From Athripsodes cinereus (lineage: Eukaryota > Arthropoda > Insecta > Trichoptera > Leptoceridae): DNA of 64,000 bases. The stretch is taken from positions 18,783,982-18,847,981 of the forward strand of contig OX388314.1 of NCBI GenBank assembly GCA_947579605.1, read 5' to 3'. Positions within the stretch are counted from its first letter, which is position 1. Each line of letters begins with the position of its first letter. The translations under genes and the position numbers were made by a program. The notes under the pieces were generated by a model. The model worked only from the letters and a program-made list of their open reading frames with translations. It was not told the origin of the DNA and made no database searches. Below, piece by piece: positions 22,276 through 34,589 of this stretch.

Positions 22276-23834
22276 TCATGAATTTATGATATTCATGAAT
22301 GATATTCATAAGTCGTTACGTAAATACTTCTAAAAATGAAAAAAAACTTAGGGTATGTTTTATTTTGAGAAAAACTTTAAGTGATTGTATTAAAATAAAT
22401 ATCTACCAAAATATTTTATGTTTTATAATATAAAAATACTTGCGGAATTCATACCATACCTATTGAGCTTTATATCTTAGAAATATTATGAACATAAACT
22501 TTGATTTCTAATAAAAAATACCTTAACCTCAAATATTAAAAGTGCCCGAAATAACCATTTTGTTTTTATATGCATATTTGTGAGTAAAATTAGAAAGGAT
22601 GCGATGAAAATTTTAAGGCTGTTTTTAAACATTATATATGTCTATACATACAGGTACTTTCAATTTTCAATCACTGAGATATTTATAGTAAAATAATGAA
22701 ATTAGCAACAAAATAAAAACTACCAGGCTTTCAACTAATGCACGTAACAATATTTCAATGGAAAAGTTTGTCTAATATTTATCTTAATCTTAAACCTGAA
22801 TGTAGTGTGCTTAAACAAAGTATACCAAGTTATAGATATACTCTATACTGGAGTCTTAGCTGAAAACGAGAGTGCAAATGGAAAATATTTGAATACGGTT
22901 AACTATAAAGTAGAAGCCTAGAACGTCTAAAACTTGTAAGAAATAACTTGAACGATGACTTTAATGCCTTTAAAATAATTATATACCTAGGTACACAAGC
23001 TATAGTCACAGCGCTTACAAATGCAAGACTCCCAGCTTCCGTCTTCCCTCTGCTATTTAGCATTCATTATTATAAAACTCATCAGACAATAGGCATCCCT
23101 AACTAACTTATAAAATAATAATATTGTAAATCTCTACAATTTCATAGTTTACCGGATGTTATTCAGTCTTAAGTTTGGAAACATAATTATTACATACTAG
23201 TGTAAGTTTACCTGCGATCATCGTCAAATTGACAAATTAGGTTTAATTATTTTCTAATACACACTGAAAAAACGAACATAAATATACTCATATAACAGGA
23301 TAATCTAAAAATACGTTTTCTTATCCTATTAATGTGCAGTAAAAAATAATAAATTAATCAATTTTAATCGAAAGAGAGAGACGTCTTCAGAATTCAAAGA
23401 TTTATAGATTTATTTCAGGACAAATTAGAAATGGACTCTTTCAAATTATGCAGTGTCTAAATAATAAATATATATTATGAAGAACATACATCCAGATATA
23501 TTTACGAACGGATCACTTTATTATATTATCCCTTATAAGGAGTGTGTATTATTCCTTACATTGTAAAATTCCATCCTTCCTATACAGTAATAATAATATC
23601 AGGAAAACCACTGTAGCCCAAATATTATAATCTACATACGTAGGTAGAAACTAACTTACTTTATTATTCTAAGCAATAAACTACTATTCTTCTTCTTTTT
23701 GGCAGAAGCGGCTGGTCGGTCAGACTAGTGAGAGTGCGATGGAAGTATAAAAAAATACCTTTATATGAAAACGTCAATTTTTTTTATTGATTTTCGAAGG
23801 CGACACGAATATTCTACCCACTGCGATAGCGTCC
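22276..23834. other. No gene or element recognised
   Basis: AT-rich with no open frame of note, no splice-supported exon and no clear repeat on either strand. Confidence 0.45.
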
Positions 23835-24040
23835 TGAGGCCTGAGTCAATAACACATTTTCACGATACGTTTTCGTTCTGTTAGCGTTCAAATGCAGACG
23901 ATGTTGCGCCAAAGTGTTAATTTTCGTAACTATTGTGTATCTGAGCAACGAAATTGACACTTGATTGCAACTTCGTCTATACTCGAACGTTAACGGAACG
24001 AAAACGTAACGTGAAAATGTGTTATTGACTCAGGCCTCAG
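23835..24040. mobile_element. MITE with 75-bp terminal inverted repeats
   Basis: Ends TGAGGCCTGAGTCAATAACA and the exact mirror at 24021-24040. Arms continue ACATTTTCACG.TACGTTTTCG with few mismatches to about 23910 and 23965. No coding sequence and no certain target duplication; a short non-autonomous DNA transposon. Confidence 0.85.
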
Positions 24041-24111
24041 TTCAGGGAATCGCAAATCGAAACATCGGTGAGCTCCGTATTTCACTTCATCCGTGAAATA
24101 CACTCAGTGTC

Positions 24112-24290
24112 AAAAACCCTCACACCTGATGACACAAAAACATTGATTTCTGCTTTTGTAGTCTCTAGACTTGACTACTGCAACATACTACATACATATA
24201 TGTAGGACTGCCGCAGACATTGGACCTTCTTTTTTTAAAAAAAAAGGTACAATTGAACCTCCCACAAATGGTATTCAAAGGCACTGGCTG
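24112..24290 (+). pseudogene. CR1-like LINE RT scrap
   Basis: Reads LTPDDTKTLISAFVVSRLDY followed by CNIL, the conserved LI.AFV.SRLDYCN block that lies before the C-terminal domain of CR1-like RTs. After that the frame is lost in poly-T/poly-A. Confidence 0.65.
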
Positions 24291-27030
24291 TCCCAACCAT
24301 GGTTATCTTCTTTGTCATTGTGTCTTTTTTCATTCTTTCCACATGAAAACCGATATAACTACTCAATGAAGAAAAAAGATAAGCTTACCGAATACAATAT
24401 GAGAGTGTGCGCCTCATTAACACTCCTAAAGAGGAGCCGTCACTGCTTGTTGTACTACTATGTAGTTTCCTAACCCTAGGTATATTCTTGTATTGAGTGG
24501 CCGTAGAATAGTCGTAATATTAAAGATTCCATAACAAGAACAACAATTCTCCTAGTTTGTGTTGATTGTTATGTCCGGGCCTATTATTATATTACTATAC
24601 ATAATATTATTAATGAAACTACCCACTAAAATTACTAGTTTTATACTTGGCTTCAGGGAGCAATCTAATAATGTTTTATTGTTTAAAAAATATCAAGAAA
24701 TAAGTAAGACTTTTACGGATAGTGAATTAACAAAGTTATATTTACATAAAAATAAAACAAGCTAGAACATCACAAACCTTCATAATATTACGCAAACCTA
24801 GAACAATAACTTTGATGTAAGGACGAGTAACTTTGATTATTCCTGAATGTGAACTTTCGGACTTTTAATCGAGAAATCGTGGTACGAGTATATAGGAGTA
24901 GTCCGCCTTCACGAAACAAAAAATGTTTGAAACTATGAGGATGTTGTCTTGTTCTAAAATATCTTTTCTAATAAAAATATGTAGCTAGTCTACTGGCTAA
25001 ACCATTGATGGAAGATGCTATAATTGCATAAACAGATAGATAAATAACATACATATTTACGGGCTAAAATTTATTAGATAGATTCGGTCCTTCTACAACC
25101 CTGGAAAGTTATTTTATATGAATGAGATTCTCTAAATATTTACAATCTAAATCCTACGCCATTTTGTCTATCAACTCGTCTATCTTATCCCTATTTATAC
25201 ACGTATACCTACATTCTCCGCATCTACCTTTGATATATTTACATAATAATATTGCTATGTCCAGGAATGAAGTATTTCATATTAAATATTAGATATGAAA
25301 TTGATAACCGGAAATTATCCGGTATATCCACCTCATGTGATTGTTGTTACTAAAACAATAAGTATTACTTTTCCTCGTTGGAAATAAATATTGGATAGCC
25401 ATTTATTCTAAAAATATATAAAATCTAATCAAATTATAGTAATAATGTGGACGATATAATATGACACCGTGAAATGATCTGTGACCATCACAAGGGCGTC
25501 GAGACTTCTGCTGAACAGTAACGTTTTCAACGTGTTCCTGAATGTGGTAGTATTTTATCTTGCGTCCGTAGGCAATCTGTTTCAGGCAGTTGACCCGGAC
25601 GAAATATCTCATTTTATTTCACTTATGATTTTTTATCACTTTTTGTTTCAGTATACTCATGTATTATACTATACTGCAATGAGTACAATACAATACTGAA
25701 GGTCGGTTTAAAATTAAAAATCGTAGGTATCTTGTATCCGGAAACAATATTGGATAAGATATTTTGTATAATAATGTATTTTTTTTTTTAAATATTTGTA
25801 TGTTTGGTGCTTCTGCAATAAAAAACATTAAAAAAAAAGCCAAACGTAGGTCAAATTAATCCTCCTGCTATATATTTTAATTGTGTTCTTGCAAGTTTTG
25901 TTGTTAATAATGTAAATGTCGAAATGTATTTTTCTTTATTATTTTGTATTCTTCTGTAAAAAAAGGTAATGTAAAGTTGCGTCAAGTATAATAAATAATT
26001 TTCCCATGACAGTGATCAATATTCAGTCGCTGGATTCACAGTTATTCAGTTTAGAATTTCGGTCAATCCCGGATTCCCGCTATCCGGGATTGACCGAACC
26101 ATCCGTTCCATAACTAATAAAATATATTACGTAGATTCAAAATGTATGAAACCACACACACATTATTATAATATTCAAATATCTAGTTATTTGTCATTGT
26201 GAAACAAACATTCCTGTTGTTTATCATACCGTGTTGTCATTAAATTTCTAACATTAGTAAATTTAATAACATACTAAAATATTTATACACCCAATAATAA
26301 CTTACACTAAGCAGATATTAAAAATTATTGTTACAACAATTTAATTTAATAAAAATACAAATTAAATTTCATTTGAGGTAGGTATGTCAAATATACTGAA
26401 AATTATTGACATAGTTTTATTTTCATTTCAAATTATATTCTTGTACTTTCAATTATTTATTTAGTTTGTTATGCCCGGTATAGTAGGTATTGTGCCGAAA
26501 AGTTATCATTAAAATAATAATTGGTTTTTAGAAAGTTGTACGGGATTTCAATATAAAACAATGCAGTTCATGAGAAATATGAAAATCCCGACATTAAAAA
26601 TATCGCTGCACTTAAAAGGTACCTACATTAATAATGTTATTGTTTACTAATCTTCGTACCTGCATTCAAAAATATTATTGTTTATTTAAATTTGTACCTA
26701 CATAGCAACAGGGGTAATAAAATAATAATAACTCTTTTATTAGGATTAAGGCGCATTCATTGTGTACATACTTCGGCTAATTGTTTTTTAAAATGAATAT
26801 TCTAGAATGCGTTTGTATTATTGTTATTATTTAGTATCTGCTTGGTTGGATTTTTTTTTATACCTACGCTTCGAGATATTGAGTGTCGATATCGATGATA
26901 TATTTTGAATTATGTAAACGACTCTTTAGGTATGAATTTTAATTTTATTGTAACATACGTAGTTTGAGTATTTAATTATCTACCTAAAGGGTTGTATTGT
27001 GCTATGTAATAGAATAAGATGTGTGTTATT
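24291..27030. other. Mostly unannotatable AT-rich DNA
   Basis: A remnant of repeat R (CTAGTCTACTGGCTAAACCA) at about 24985. A GC-rich 17-bp perfect hairpin lies at 26058-26098. Poly-T and poly-A runs occur at about 25770-25860. No supported gene. Confidence 0.4.
26058..26098. repeat. GC-rich perfect hairpin, 17-bp arms
   Basis: TTCGGTCAATCCCGGAT and its exact complement surround TCCCGCT. It stands out against the AT-rich surroundings. Confidence 0.85.
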
Positions 27031-27036
27031 TGTGCT

Positions 27037-27173
27037 GTGCGAAAAGACGCTATAATAATAATGGTGATAATGGACACAAGAAATGTTTTATATTTAATAT
27101 CAGTGCAAGAGACGCTTTAAATATTCATATGTGAATTAATTAATAATTATAAATCAGCGCATTGGACGCTTAA
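27037..27173 (+). repeat. Three spaced copies of a GACGCT motif
   Basis: GTGCGAAAAGACGCTATAA (27037), GTGCAAGAGACGCTTTAA (27103) and GCGCATTGGACGCTTAA (27157) lie in the same direction, 54-66 bp apart, directly left of the solo LTR. Confidence 0.5.
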
Positions 27174-27205
27174 CAATATCAAACTTATTTGTAAATATTT
27201 ATTTC

Positions 27206-27739
27206 ATCATGTACATAATTCCTGGAATGCAGACAAGGGTGCAGGTGTACTCGCAATACAATGGAACTTGCGGTGAGCGTGTATTGGTATTCAATTAGCC
27301 AATCACGGCGCTGCACAGAGATGCATCACAGCGTAGGAGGGGTATATGACCAACCCCTCTCTACACCACTCAAGGAACAGCGGAGAAATGTCCTTGAAAG
27401 ATCAGTGAGTCTCCATCAGCCATCAGTGGTGAACAGTTATCATCAGCGAGTCGTAAACAGGCGTCCTTGGTATAAGGATCGCTCCTGCCATCACTCATCA
27501 GCTGACCTTCAGAGAGACAAGTGTCTCTAGTCATTGGGCTTCAGTTGAGTCGAGATATTCTCCTCCTGAAGTCATGACGAGCCAACTCTGCACCTGTGTA
27601 GGCTGGTAATTGCCACCAGGAGCCTCGGACGTGGGACTTCGCCCTCCCAGCACTGCGCCAAGGGGCGCCTTCTTCAACTTGTTTGCCTCTAGGCATTTTC
27701 ATGCCAGAGGCGCCCTCATCGTGGGATCCATTACAATCA
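27206..27739 (+). mobile_element. Solo LTR with ATCA target duplication
   Basis: A 526-bp unit (27210-27735) begins TGTACATAATTCCTGG and ends GGATCCATTACA, i.e. TG...CA. It is flanked by ATCA at 27206-27209 and 27736-27739. It is much richer in G+C than its surroundings and has TATA-like words (GGTATATGACC, GGTATAAGGATC). No internal retroviral-type genes lie beside it, so it fits a solo LTR left by recombination; a 4-bp duplication suits Ty3/Gypsy-type elements. Orientation is inferred from the TATA words. Confidence 0.65.
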
Positions 27740-29407
27740 TCGCAAAGTGAAATTTAATTATTTTAAAAGTGCTACGTTTTCGTTTTTATTGAAATAATAA
27801 TCAAGTGTGTTTTTTTTTTATATTGGGATAATTACGTGTGCACAGACAATACGGGGTAGTGAGTAAGTCGTAGTATTGTGTTGCTGTTTAAAAAACCGTG
27901 TTTGTAATAGTGGTAAGCATTTTTATTTTCATTAAATGTTTGTTTAAAATTTACATTTTGCTTTTTACACATTCGCCTATCTGTATACCTATAACTTGTC
28001 GTCTCTTATTTATATAGCCTCACTATATATTTAATTGAGACCATTTTATTGTTTTAACTCCTGGAGTGCTGTAAGTAGCCCAGTAGAGTCTCAGCCGCTG
28101 GCATTTTTGGTATAATATTTTATTTATTTTATCCTCAACCAAAACCATTCTTTCACCACCTCTCGCCCCCCCATATCAAGTTTATAAACATGTTGTATAA
28201 AGTATACAAAAATTTAACTATATAAGCTGTTGAAACCTAATTGGAAATTGTTTACATAATTAAAATTACTCAGTTAAAGAAATCTAATAAAAAACACGTA
28301 AAAAGACACAAAACGAAAAAAAATCGCCTAGTAATTTATAATCTTGTATCGAATCCCATGAGTCTTATTTATTTTTATCTCAAAATCTTTTATAAGATAC
28401 ACTATCTCTCATGAACATTTTTATAACAACTAAATACAGTGAAGGAGATGAATCATATTATTTTGTCTCCTGATTAAATCATTGTCATAATATCAATACA
28501 GTATGGAGAAAGGATATTGAAAAATACATTATTATCTCACATAACATTAATACCTATTTATTAGAGCATGAATATGTGTGTTTTAAAAAACATTTAATAT
28601 ACTCAATACACTGAAAAAGCATATTATCACATATTATCTGAAATATTTTATTTACAACAATTTGCGTTCTTAAAGTGCCTTTTAATATTACACGATACAA
28701 AAGATACATGTAAAGTTGGATGAAGTTTATTGTTTAATATTAAAAAAATGAAGTACATTATCTTTTTTCTATCTTGTACATAATATAGGTATGTGTATTT
28801 TATATTATGAAAGAATTCAATTTTCCTCCCATCAAACAAACGATAATCACAATAACAAAAAACTCGTTTACTTTCAACCCCCTAGGATATACATTTCGGG
28901 AATGTTTTTACATTTTTATTGAATCCCAAAAGACTGGGAAACTTATCCATAAATAATAATAATAATGATAACAATACATACGAGTGCTTTGACTAGAAAA
29001 TATGTTTTTATGATATACTAACACAATACATGTAATGAAAGAGTTGTTAGTACCAGTTTTTACATAGGTAACGAAAAATAAATTCAAACATGAAATAGAG
29101 TCACGAAAACAGCAACTTATGACAAAAAAGTTACGTTTTTCTTATTTTTTTTAGAAAGGTTCTAACCTAACAGTGCATAATATCATAATATAAATTTGAT
29201 ACAAGTTCATGTAGGTACCTTTCGAAAATGTTTATTATTTATAGCAATGTTTGCATACTAAGTTTCGCGTACATAATTAACTAACAAATAAGATCTATCA
29301 GTTGGATAAAGAGTATTCTAGTTCTGCCCATCAAAACAAATTCACAGAAAAAATCACGCAGTTATGTAATTTATAGGGCATACTGAAGTAGGTATATGAA
29401 CTATAAG
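27740..29407. other. No gene seen
   Basis: AT-rich. A CCCCCC-containing patch near 28140-28175 and short chance frames only. Confidence 0.4.
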
Positions 29408-29520
29408 TTCGTCGGTAGTCGGTAGTCCGGGATTCGATCCCAGGTGCCGGCATACTTCTTTTTCTCTTTAGCTTGCTGTGAAAGGTGTATTTGGGTTTAT
29501 AACAATTATATTTTTTTTTA
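29408..29520 (+). mobile_element. tRNA-derived SINE, family A, internally deleted
   Basis: Keeps the start (TTCGTCGGTAGTC), the B box GATTCGATCCC and the tail, but about 35 bp of the anticodon region and part of the body are missing. Confidence 0.75.
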
Positions 29521-30471
29521 AAGTTCTGATACCTTGCGAGTTATAAGTCGCCCCTTTCCGTGAAAGACTTTCTACCTATAGTGAAAATTATAGTCTTGTA
29601 AGTAAAAAACTTTCTCCGAAATATTGTGTCCTAAAAGAACAAAAGACTTTTTGTCTCAATTATCTGAGGAGTAATCATGTCTTTATTCTCTGACCTATTT
29701 GTATAGAAACGATTTGAAAACTGTAGTGAAAATTGCAAGTGTCGGCTGGTGACAATCATAACACTGCCGGGACCTCTCACGAAGGATGTGTCAAGTTGCG
29801 CTTCAAGTCTTTGTATTGTTGTTTTATTGTTTTCCAATAACACTTACTCTATATTCCCGTCAAGTGAGAAGGGATAGTGACGACACATTGAACAAGCAGT
29901 AGAAATGTAAATACAAACAATATAAAGAAGACAACATAAGGTAGCTAGTAGTACACAATTGCATTTAATGTTACTTTTATATATTGTAGGTACTCTAAAC
30001 AAGGTGATATCCTCATATTGCTTGTGATAAATGGGACCTTTGGGAAGAAAATAAAACGCAAAATGAAATACAAAATAACACAGTAATATGGTTTTTGGTG
30101 AATAAATTTTCCGTACATATTATTATATTTCAAGAGTGACACGATATTACATTTTTTTTCTTTAATGTACATTAAATACAAGCAATTTTACATAGAAATA
30201 TAATTATTTCAAATACAATAATTGAGTCAATATACAAAGTAGGAGTTTATCGCAAAGGAACGATTTCTGTCAACTAATCCAAGTTTCAAACAATTTTAAA
30301 AGACGTCGGTACCTATACTAGTTAATAACAAACATAATATGCTACTATCTATTATTAAACTTCAACTCAAATTCATAAGGTATATTGAAACAGATTGCAT
30401 ACTAGAGATTAAAATTATAAGTTTTTTGGATATCGTATCATTTTAAAATCACTATAAATATTGAATATAGA
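29521..30471. other. No gene recognised
   Basis: A minus-strand open frame at 29631-29843 (FVRGPGSVMIVTSRHLQF) lacks splice context or family resemblance; the rest is AT-rich. Confidence 0.35.
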
Positions 30472-30600
30472 GATGAAGTTTTCCACCCATTCTGAGGGTC
30501 TTGATTTTTTGTTGGCACAGGAAGGATGACTTGCATGCAGCACGGTATTACAAGCAGCTGGTCTGCCGGCTACCCTGCTTGTGGAATATTCCGTGATACC
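30472..30600 (+). repeat. Dispersed repeat R, copy 4
   Basis: CACCCATTCTGAGGGTCTTG, TTGTTGGCACAGGAAGGATG, ACAAGCAGCTGGTCTGCCGG, CTACCCTGCTTGTGG. One of the better copies. Confidence 0.65.
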
Positions 30601-30904
30601 TACTTAAAATGTTGTTCATATACCCTTAATTCTAAAATAATAATAAATGAATCTAAAATACAACTATACTTTACTCTTTTATTTAAATAAACACAATACA
30701 ATACACTACATAAGAATATTGCATCTTGTGTGGGGAGATATTTCACCTATTTTCAATTCTGTTCCACATTGAATTACAATTTGTAAATCTCATACATGAA
30801 ACTTATTCCAAGTACTGGAACATATTTCATGTCGAAACCTTCGAATATCTACGTTATATTATATTACTAGCTGGCCCGGCGAACTTCGTACCGCCTAAGA
30901 ATCA

Positions 30905-31628
30905 ATGAACGATTTCATACATACATCTTATTCCCCTTGTCCTAGTTCAGTCGGGGGCCCATTGCCCCTAAGTATCTCCTCCAGAGATAACTATCCACCG
31001 CCGCTTCCAGGACCTCTGGCCACTCCAATCCAAGCCTTTCAACACATGTTCGACACCTGCCCTATCTTCTGCTCTCTCCCACTGACTTTCTTCTTCTTCT
31101 TCGCTCTCGCCTTTATCCCATTTACTTGGGGTCGGCTCTCCTAGTCCTCATCTTCCAAGTTTTGCGGTCCCCTGCATCCTCCGCGCGCAACTTTGCCTCC
31201 TTCATATCCCTGGCAATTGTGGACATCCAGGTGGTCACTGGTCTGCCTGGTCTTCTGGGTCCTACTTCCACGTCCATCGTCTTTTTAATTATATTATCCT
31301 GTGGTAGTCTCAAGATGTGCCCGTACCATCTTAATCGGTTTTCGGTTATTTTTTCACCGATGGGAGCGACTTTGAAACTACCACGGATATGGACATTTCT
31401 CACCCTATCCATCCTTGTTTTCCACCAGCCCATCTGAGCATTTTCATTTCATTGGTGTGTAGTGTCTGGGCGTGATTATGTTTTAGGGCCCAACATTCAG
31501 AAGAATAAGTCATGGTTGGTCTGACCACAGTTTTGTACACCTGACCCTTGATTTTTATTGGCATTTTCTTGTCACACAGTACACCAGAAACAGATCTCCA
31601 TTTCATTTCATCTCTCCCACTGACTTTA
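30905..31628 (-). mobile_element. RTE-like retrotransposon 3' fragment
   Basis: Minus strand: MKWRSVSGVLCDKKMPIKIK, YKTVVRPTMTYSSECWALK, then after a frameshift near 31405-31430 RMDRVRNVHIRGSF, ENRLRWYGHILRL, DVEVGPRRPGRPVTTW and RKTWKMRTRRADP. This is the standard C-terminal region of RTE-clade RT. The flanks ATGAACGATT (30905) and ATGAATGATT (31628) look like a target duplication with one change. Confidence 0.85.
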
Positions 31629-31719
31629 TGAATGATTAATATTATTAATCTCTTTACAAACTCCCGTAATTGTCAAAGTGTGTCATCGAAGGTATAGTGT
31701 AAAAAAATATAATTCATTT

Positions 31720-32078
31720 GGAACTTTCGCAGTTTAGCGGCCCCACCCGTTGTCGAGTACTTTTTTCCATGTAAAAGTAATATTTTCGAAACTTGAGGAA
31801 ATTGTTGCCATATGGTGAATTATTTTTTGGTCACCAAATTTTTGGAAAATTCTTTTATAGGAAAAAAATTCGCAACTATGAAACTTGAGCGGCCCCACCC
31901 GTTGTCGAGTAATATGTATGGAATTTTAGGAAATTAATTTTCGAAGTGGATTTTTTTTGCCGGCAAATTAAAATAATTCTACATATGGCAACAACTTCCT
32001 CAAGTTTCAAAAATATTACCTTTTCTATCGAAAAAAAGTACTCGACATCGGGTGAGGCCGCTAAGCTGCGAAAGTTAC
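31720..32078. mobile_element. Foldback MITE, about 95-bp arms
   Basis: Left GGAACTTTCGCAGTTTAGCG then GCCCCACCCGTTGTCGAGTA; right end is its complement with few changes. An additional GCGGCCCCACCCGTTGTCGA block lies in the middle (about 31890), so the subterminal motif occurs three times. Confidence 0.8.
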
Positions 32079-32110
32079 ATTAATTTTTTTTTTACATAGA
32101 CAATTCACAT

Positions 32111-32319
32111 ACATCGAGCTAGTCCCAAACTTAGATGAATCTTGATTATGGGTACTAACGCGACGATACGCACATATACAATGCACTATATACATATATA
32201 TATGTAACACCCAGACCCAGGACAATTTGAAAAAGGTCGTTCTTCACTTTGCCCTGTCCGGGAATCGAACCCGGGACCTCGTGACTCAAAGGAAAGAGCT
32301 CCGCGCCACACCGGCCGAC
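32111..32319 (-). mobile_element. tRNA-derived SINE, family B copy 2
   Basis: Minus strand: GTCGGCCGGTGTGGCGCGGA head, perfect B box GGGTTCGATTCCC, body TCCTGGGTCTGGGTGTTACA, end GTTTGGGACTAGCTCGAT. About 85-90 percent like 11275-11475 by eye. Confidence 0.85.
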
Positions 32320-32868
32320 ATGAACAATTTATGTTGAACAATTAACTTAACTCAGATTTGTTTATAAATTATCTGCAGTACGTAATATAATTATGTAGGT
32401 ACTAATTTTTTTTTCAGGTAGATTTTACCTATTCATTTAAAATTAATAAAAATTCTTTCCATGATTTTTTAAAAATTGAAATATCAGAACTACAGATGTT
32501 AAATTGTATGGATAACGATTCTAATTTGAGAATGTATAGAAAAATTATCATATAAATAGGCCAATCTATAAAAAAAACTTCATTGTTGATTTTGTATAAT
32601 TCTCCATATTGCATTGTTTATTGAAATTAAAAATGTATGGCGTAAATAATTTTCTTCGTAATTTTTCTTCTCTGTCTGCAAATTCTACTACACAATCTTG
32701 CATCAGAACTACCTACATGAACACATTCTTATTTTCATCTTTAATAGCACAATTTTTGGTTCAATAATAATTTTCCATCTGCAAAAATATAATACAATTT
32801 CAAATATAATCTGTGCACGTCCACATTTATGTGACAGCCGATCTATCGATACATAAATATTAGTCGAA

Positions 32869-33292
32869 TAATTCGGTAGTAAAATGGCAATAGGTTGTAT
32901 CTCGCATTTTTTGCGTTTTCAAGTTTGTTCTATAAAATGCTCAAAATAGTGTAATATTTGATGTGGCAAAAGGATATGTCTCTTTATAGTCAGAATAAAG
33001 AGAGAAAAGACGTAACTTATTGACATGTAGAAAGATTGTTTTCATCAACATGGCAAAAAAACTCAAATATTTTTAAACTGCAAGAAATTATTTAGTGAAT
33101 GTTACATACATCTTGTAGAAGAAATTATTAAGAGAATGTTACATCTATCTTGTAGAAATAATAATTACCTTCATTTTGATATATAATGCTCGAAATTTGG
33201 TTGAAATATCTCTTTTGCAAACTTTGTTTTTGCTCTCCTGTAAAATTATGTTTTAGTGAGATACAACCTATTGCCATGTAACAACCGAATTA
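32869..33292. mobile_element. DNA transposon remnant with 32-bp TIRs and TA flanks
   Basis: Ends ATTCGGTAGTAAAATGGCAA, TAGGTTGTATCTC and the near-exact complement at 33258-33290, each flanked by TA. An internal imperfect tandem pair (GAATGTTACATMYATCTTGTAGAA) lies at about 33085-33165. TA flanks suggest a Tc1/mariner-type MITE. Confidence 0.75.
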
Positions 33293-33634
33293 TAGTAAAC
33301 AAATATTAGTACACATTTCGTTCATATTAGTTATAGTAATTTGGTTCCTAATATAGCAGAACCTACGGATTATTTTAGCACAATGCAACAGGCGACGTGG
33401 GGGCGCTAACAGCGCAATAACTCTCCATATTGTTTTTATTTTTGAAATTAAAAATGTATGGCGTAAATAATTTTCTTCATATTCTTTCTTCCCGTGAATT
33501 TGTAAGATGTTTTAATAGCCTATAGTTTATTCCGGGCGGAGAAGAATACAACAAATCAGAGATCATTCAAATCGGTACAGCCATTCTTGAGTTATAAGTG
33601 TTGTAACACACACGACTTCCTTTTATATATTAGA

Positions 33635-34589
33635 TTATGTAGTACAAGTCTCATGCACTTGCATCAATATATTATTAATAGTATGAGAGTACTATGAAGC
33701 ATAATAATAAGATTGAAGTATGTTTGTTGTATGAAAGTAATAAATAATATGCTGGTTTGAACGTTCATTCAAGTTGTGCTGGAGAAATATTAAACTGCCT
33801 TAACTTAAATCTCGTTGAAATGAGAAATGGCAACCGGGATTCGATATATTTCATAATAACACCACAATTTGACACTAAAATAATACTTTAACACTTTTAC
33901 CAACACGGAGGAGAATAAGTCTAAAATGATGATGATGAATTGTTAAGATGTGTATCCATTAGGTACATTCGGTACCCGTTAATCATCTTTAAAAAATATA
34001 TCAGAATTTGACAAAAAGTATCTGTATCTAAAATATAGAATTCGTCTTATATGAAACCCATCAGTCATTTGGCTTTGAAATTATATCAAATTTCACATAT
34101 AAAACATTATTATGAGTTTTGATCTCGATATTACAATTCAAATCTATTTTATGAAACGGGCCTCATTATTATCACATGTTGAAAGCAAAGAATATCGTAA
34201 AACGTGATATAATATCATTATGATAATATACACAATGATAAGGAAAAAAATGCTTTTTATGTTGAAAATTTTTCATATTCTACAGTTTGATATGACTCTT
34301 TTGTTATTCATATCTATTGAATTTAAATGTTTCTTAAAGAATTTATTAAAAACAACCAAATTTTGGCAGAAAGAAAGTAAAGCCAAAAGATTTTTTAAGT
34401 GTTATCTATTTTTCCGTATTTGTATTTTTTTTATTTAATAGTCTGGAAGAGTTTTCACTTCATATTATCACTTTTGTTGCTCAACCTGTACTTGTGCCAA
34501 ATTTTACCCAATATTTTGTAATCACCATCACTAAATTCACTTCAAACTAAATACCTACGTTAAAAAAATGCTATTAAATTAAATACTAA
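33635..34589. other. No gene recognised
   Basis: AT-rich spacer. The frame at 34220-34438 is rich in F, K and I and looks like chance. Confidence 0.4.

Larger units (their letters stand above)
30867..33634 (+). mobile_element. CTAGCTGGCCCGGCGAAC-type interspersed element, carrying four insertions
   Basis: Starts CTAGCTGGCCCGGCGAACTT and ends near CACGACTTCCTTTTATATAT. The copy at 48254-48973 gives the uninterrupted order of the front part, showing that the blocks at 30905-31628 (RTE), 31720-32078 (foldback) and 32111-32319 (SINE B) are insertions. A fourth (32871-33290) lies in a region absent from that copy. Elements with this start are widespread in insect genomes; I do not assign a class. 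Confidence 0.6.

Noticed and set aside
24559..24765. 68-codon plus-strand frame
   Set aside because: Hydrophobic start and lysine-rich end without family similarity or splice support.
27261..27530. 89-codon open frame
   Set aside because: It lies inside the solo LTR, which is non-coding regulatory DNA; the frame is open because of higher G+C.
29631..29843. 70-codon minus-strand open frame
   Set aside because: Contains a plausible stretch (FVRGPGSVMIVTSRHL) but ends in AT-rich sequence and lacks splice context.
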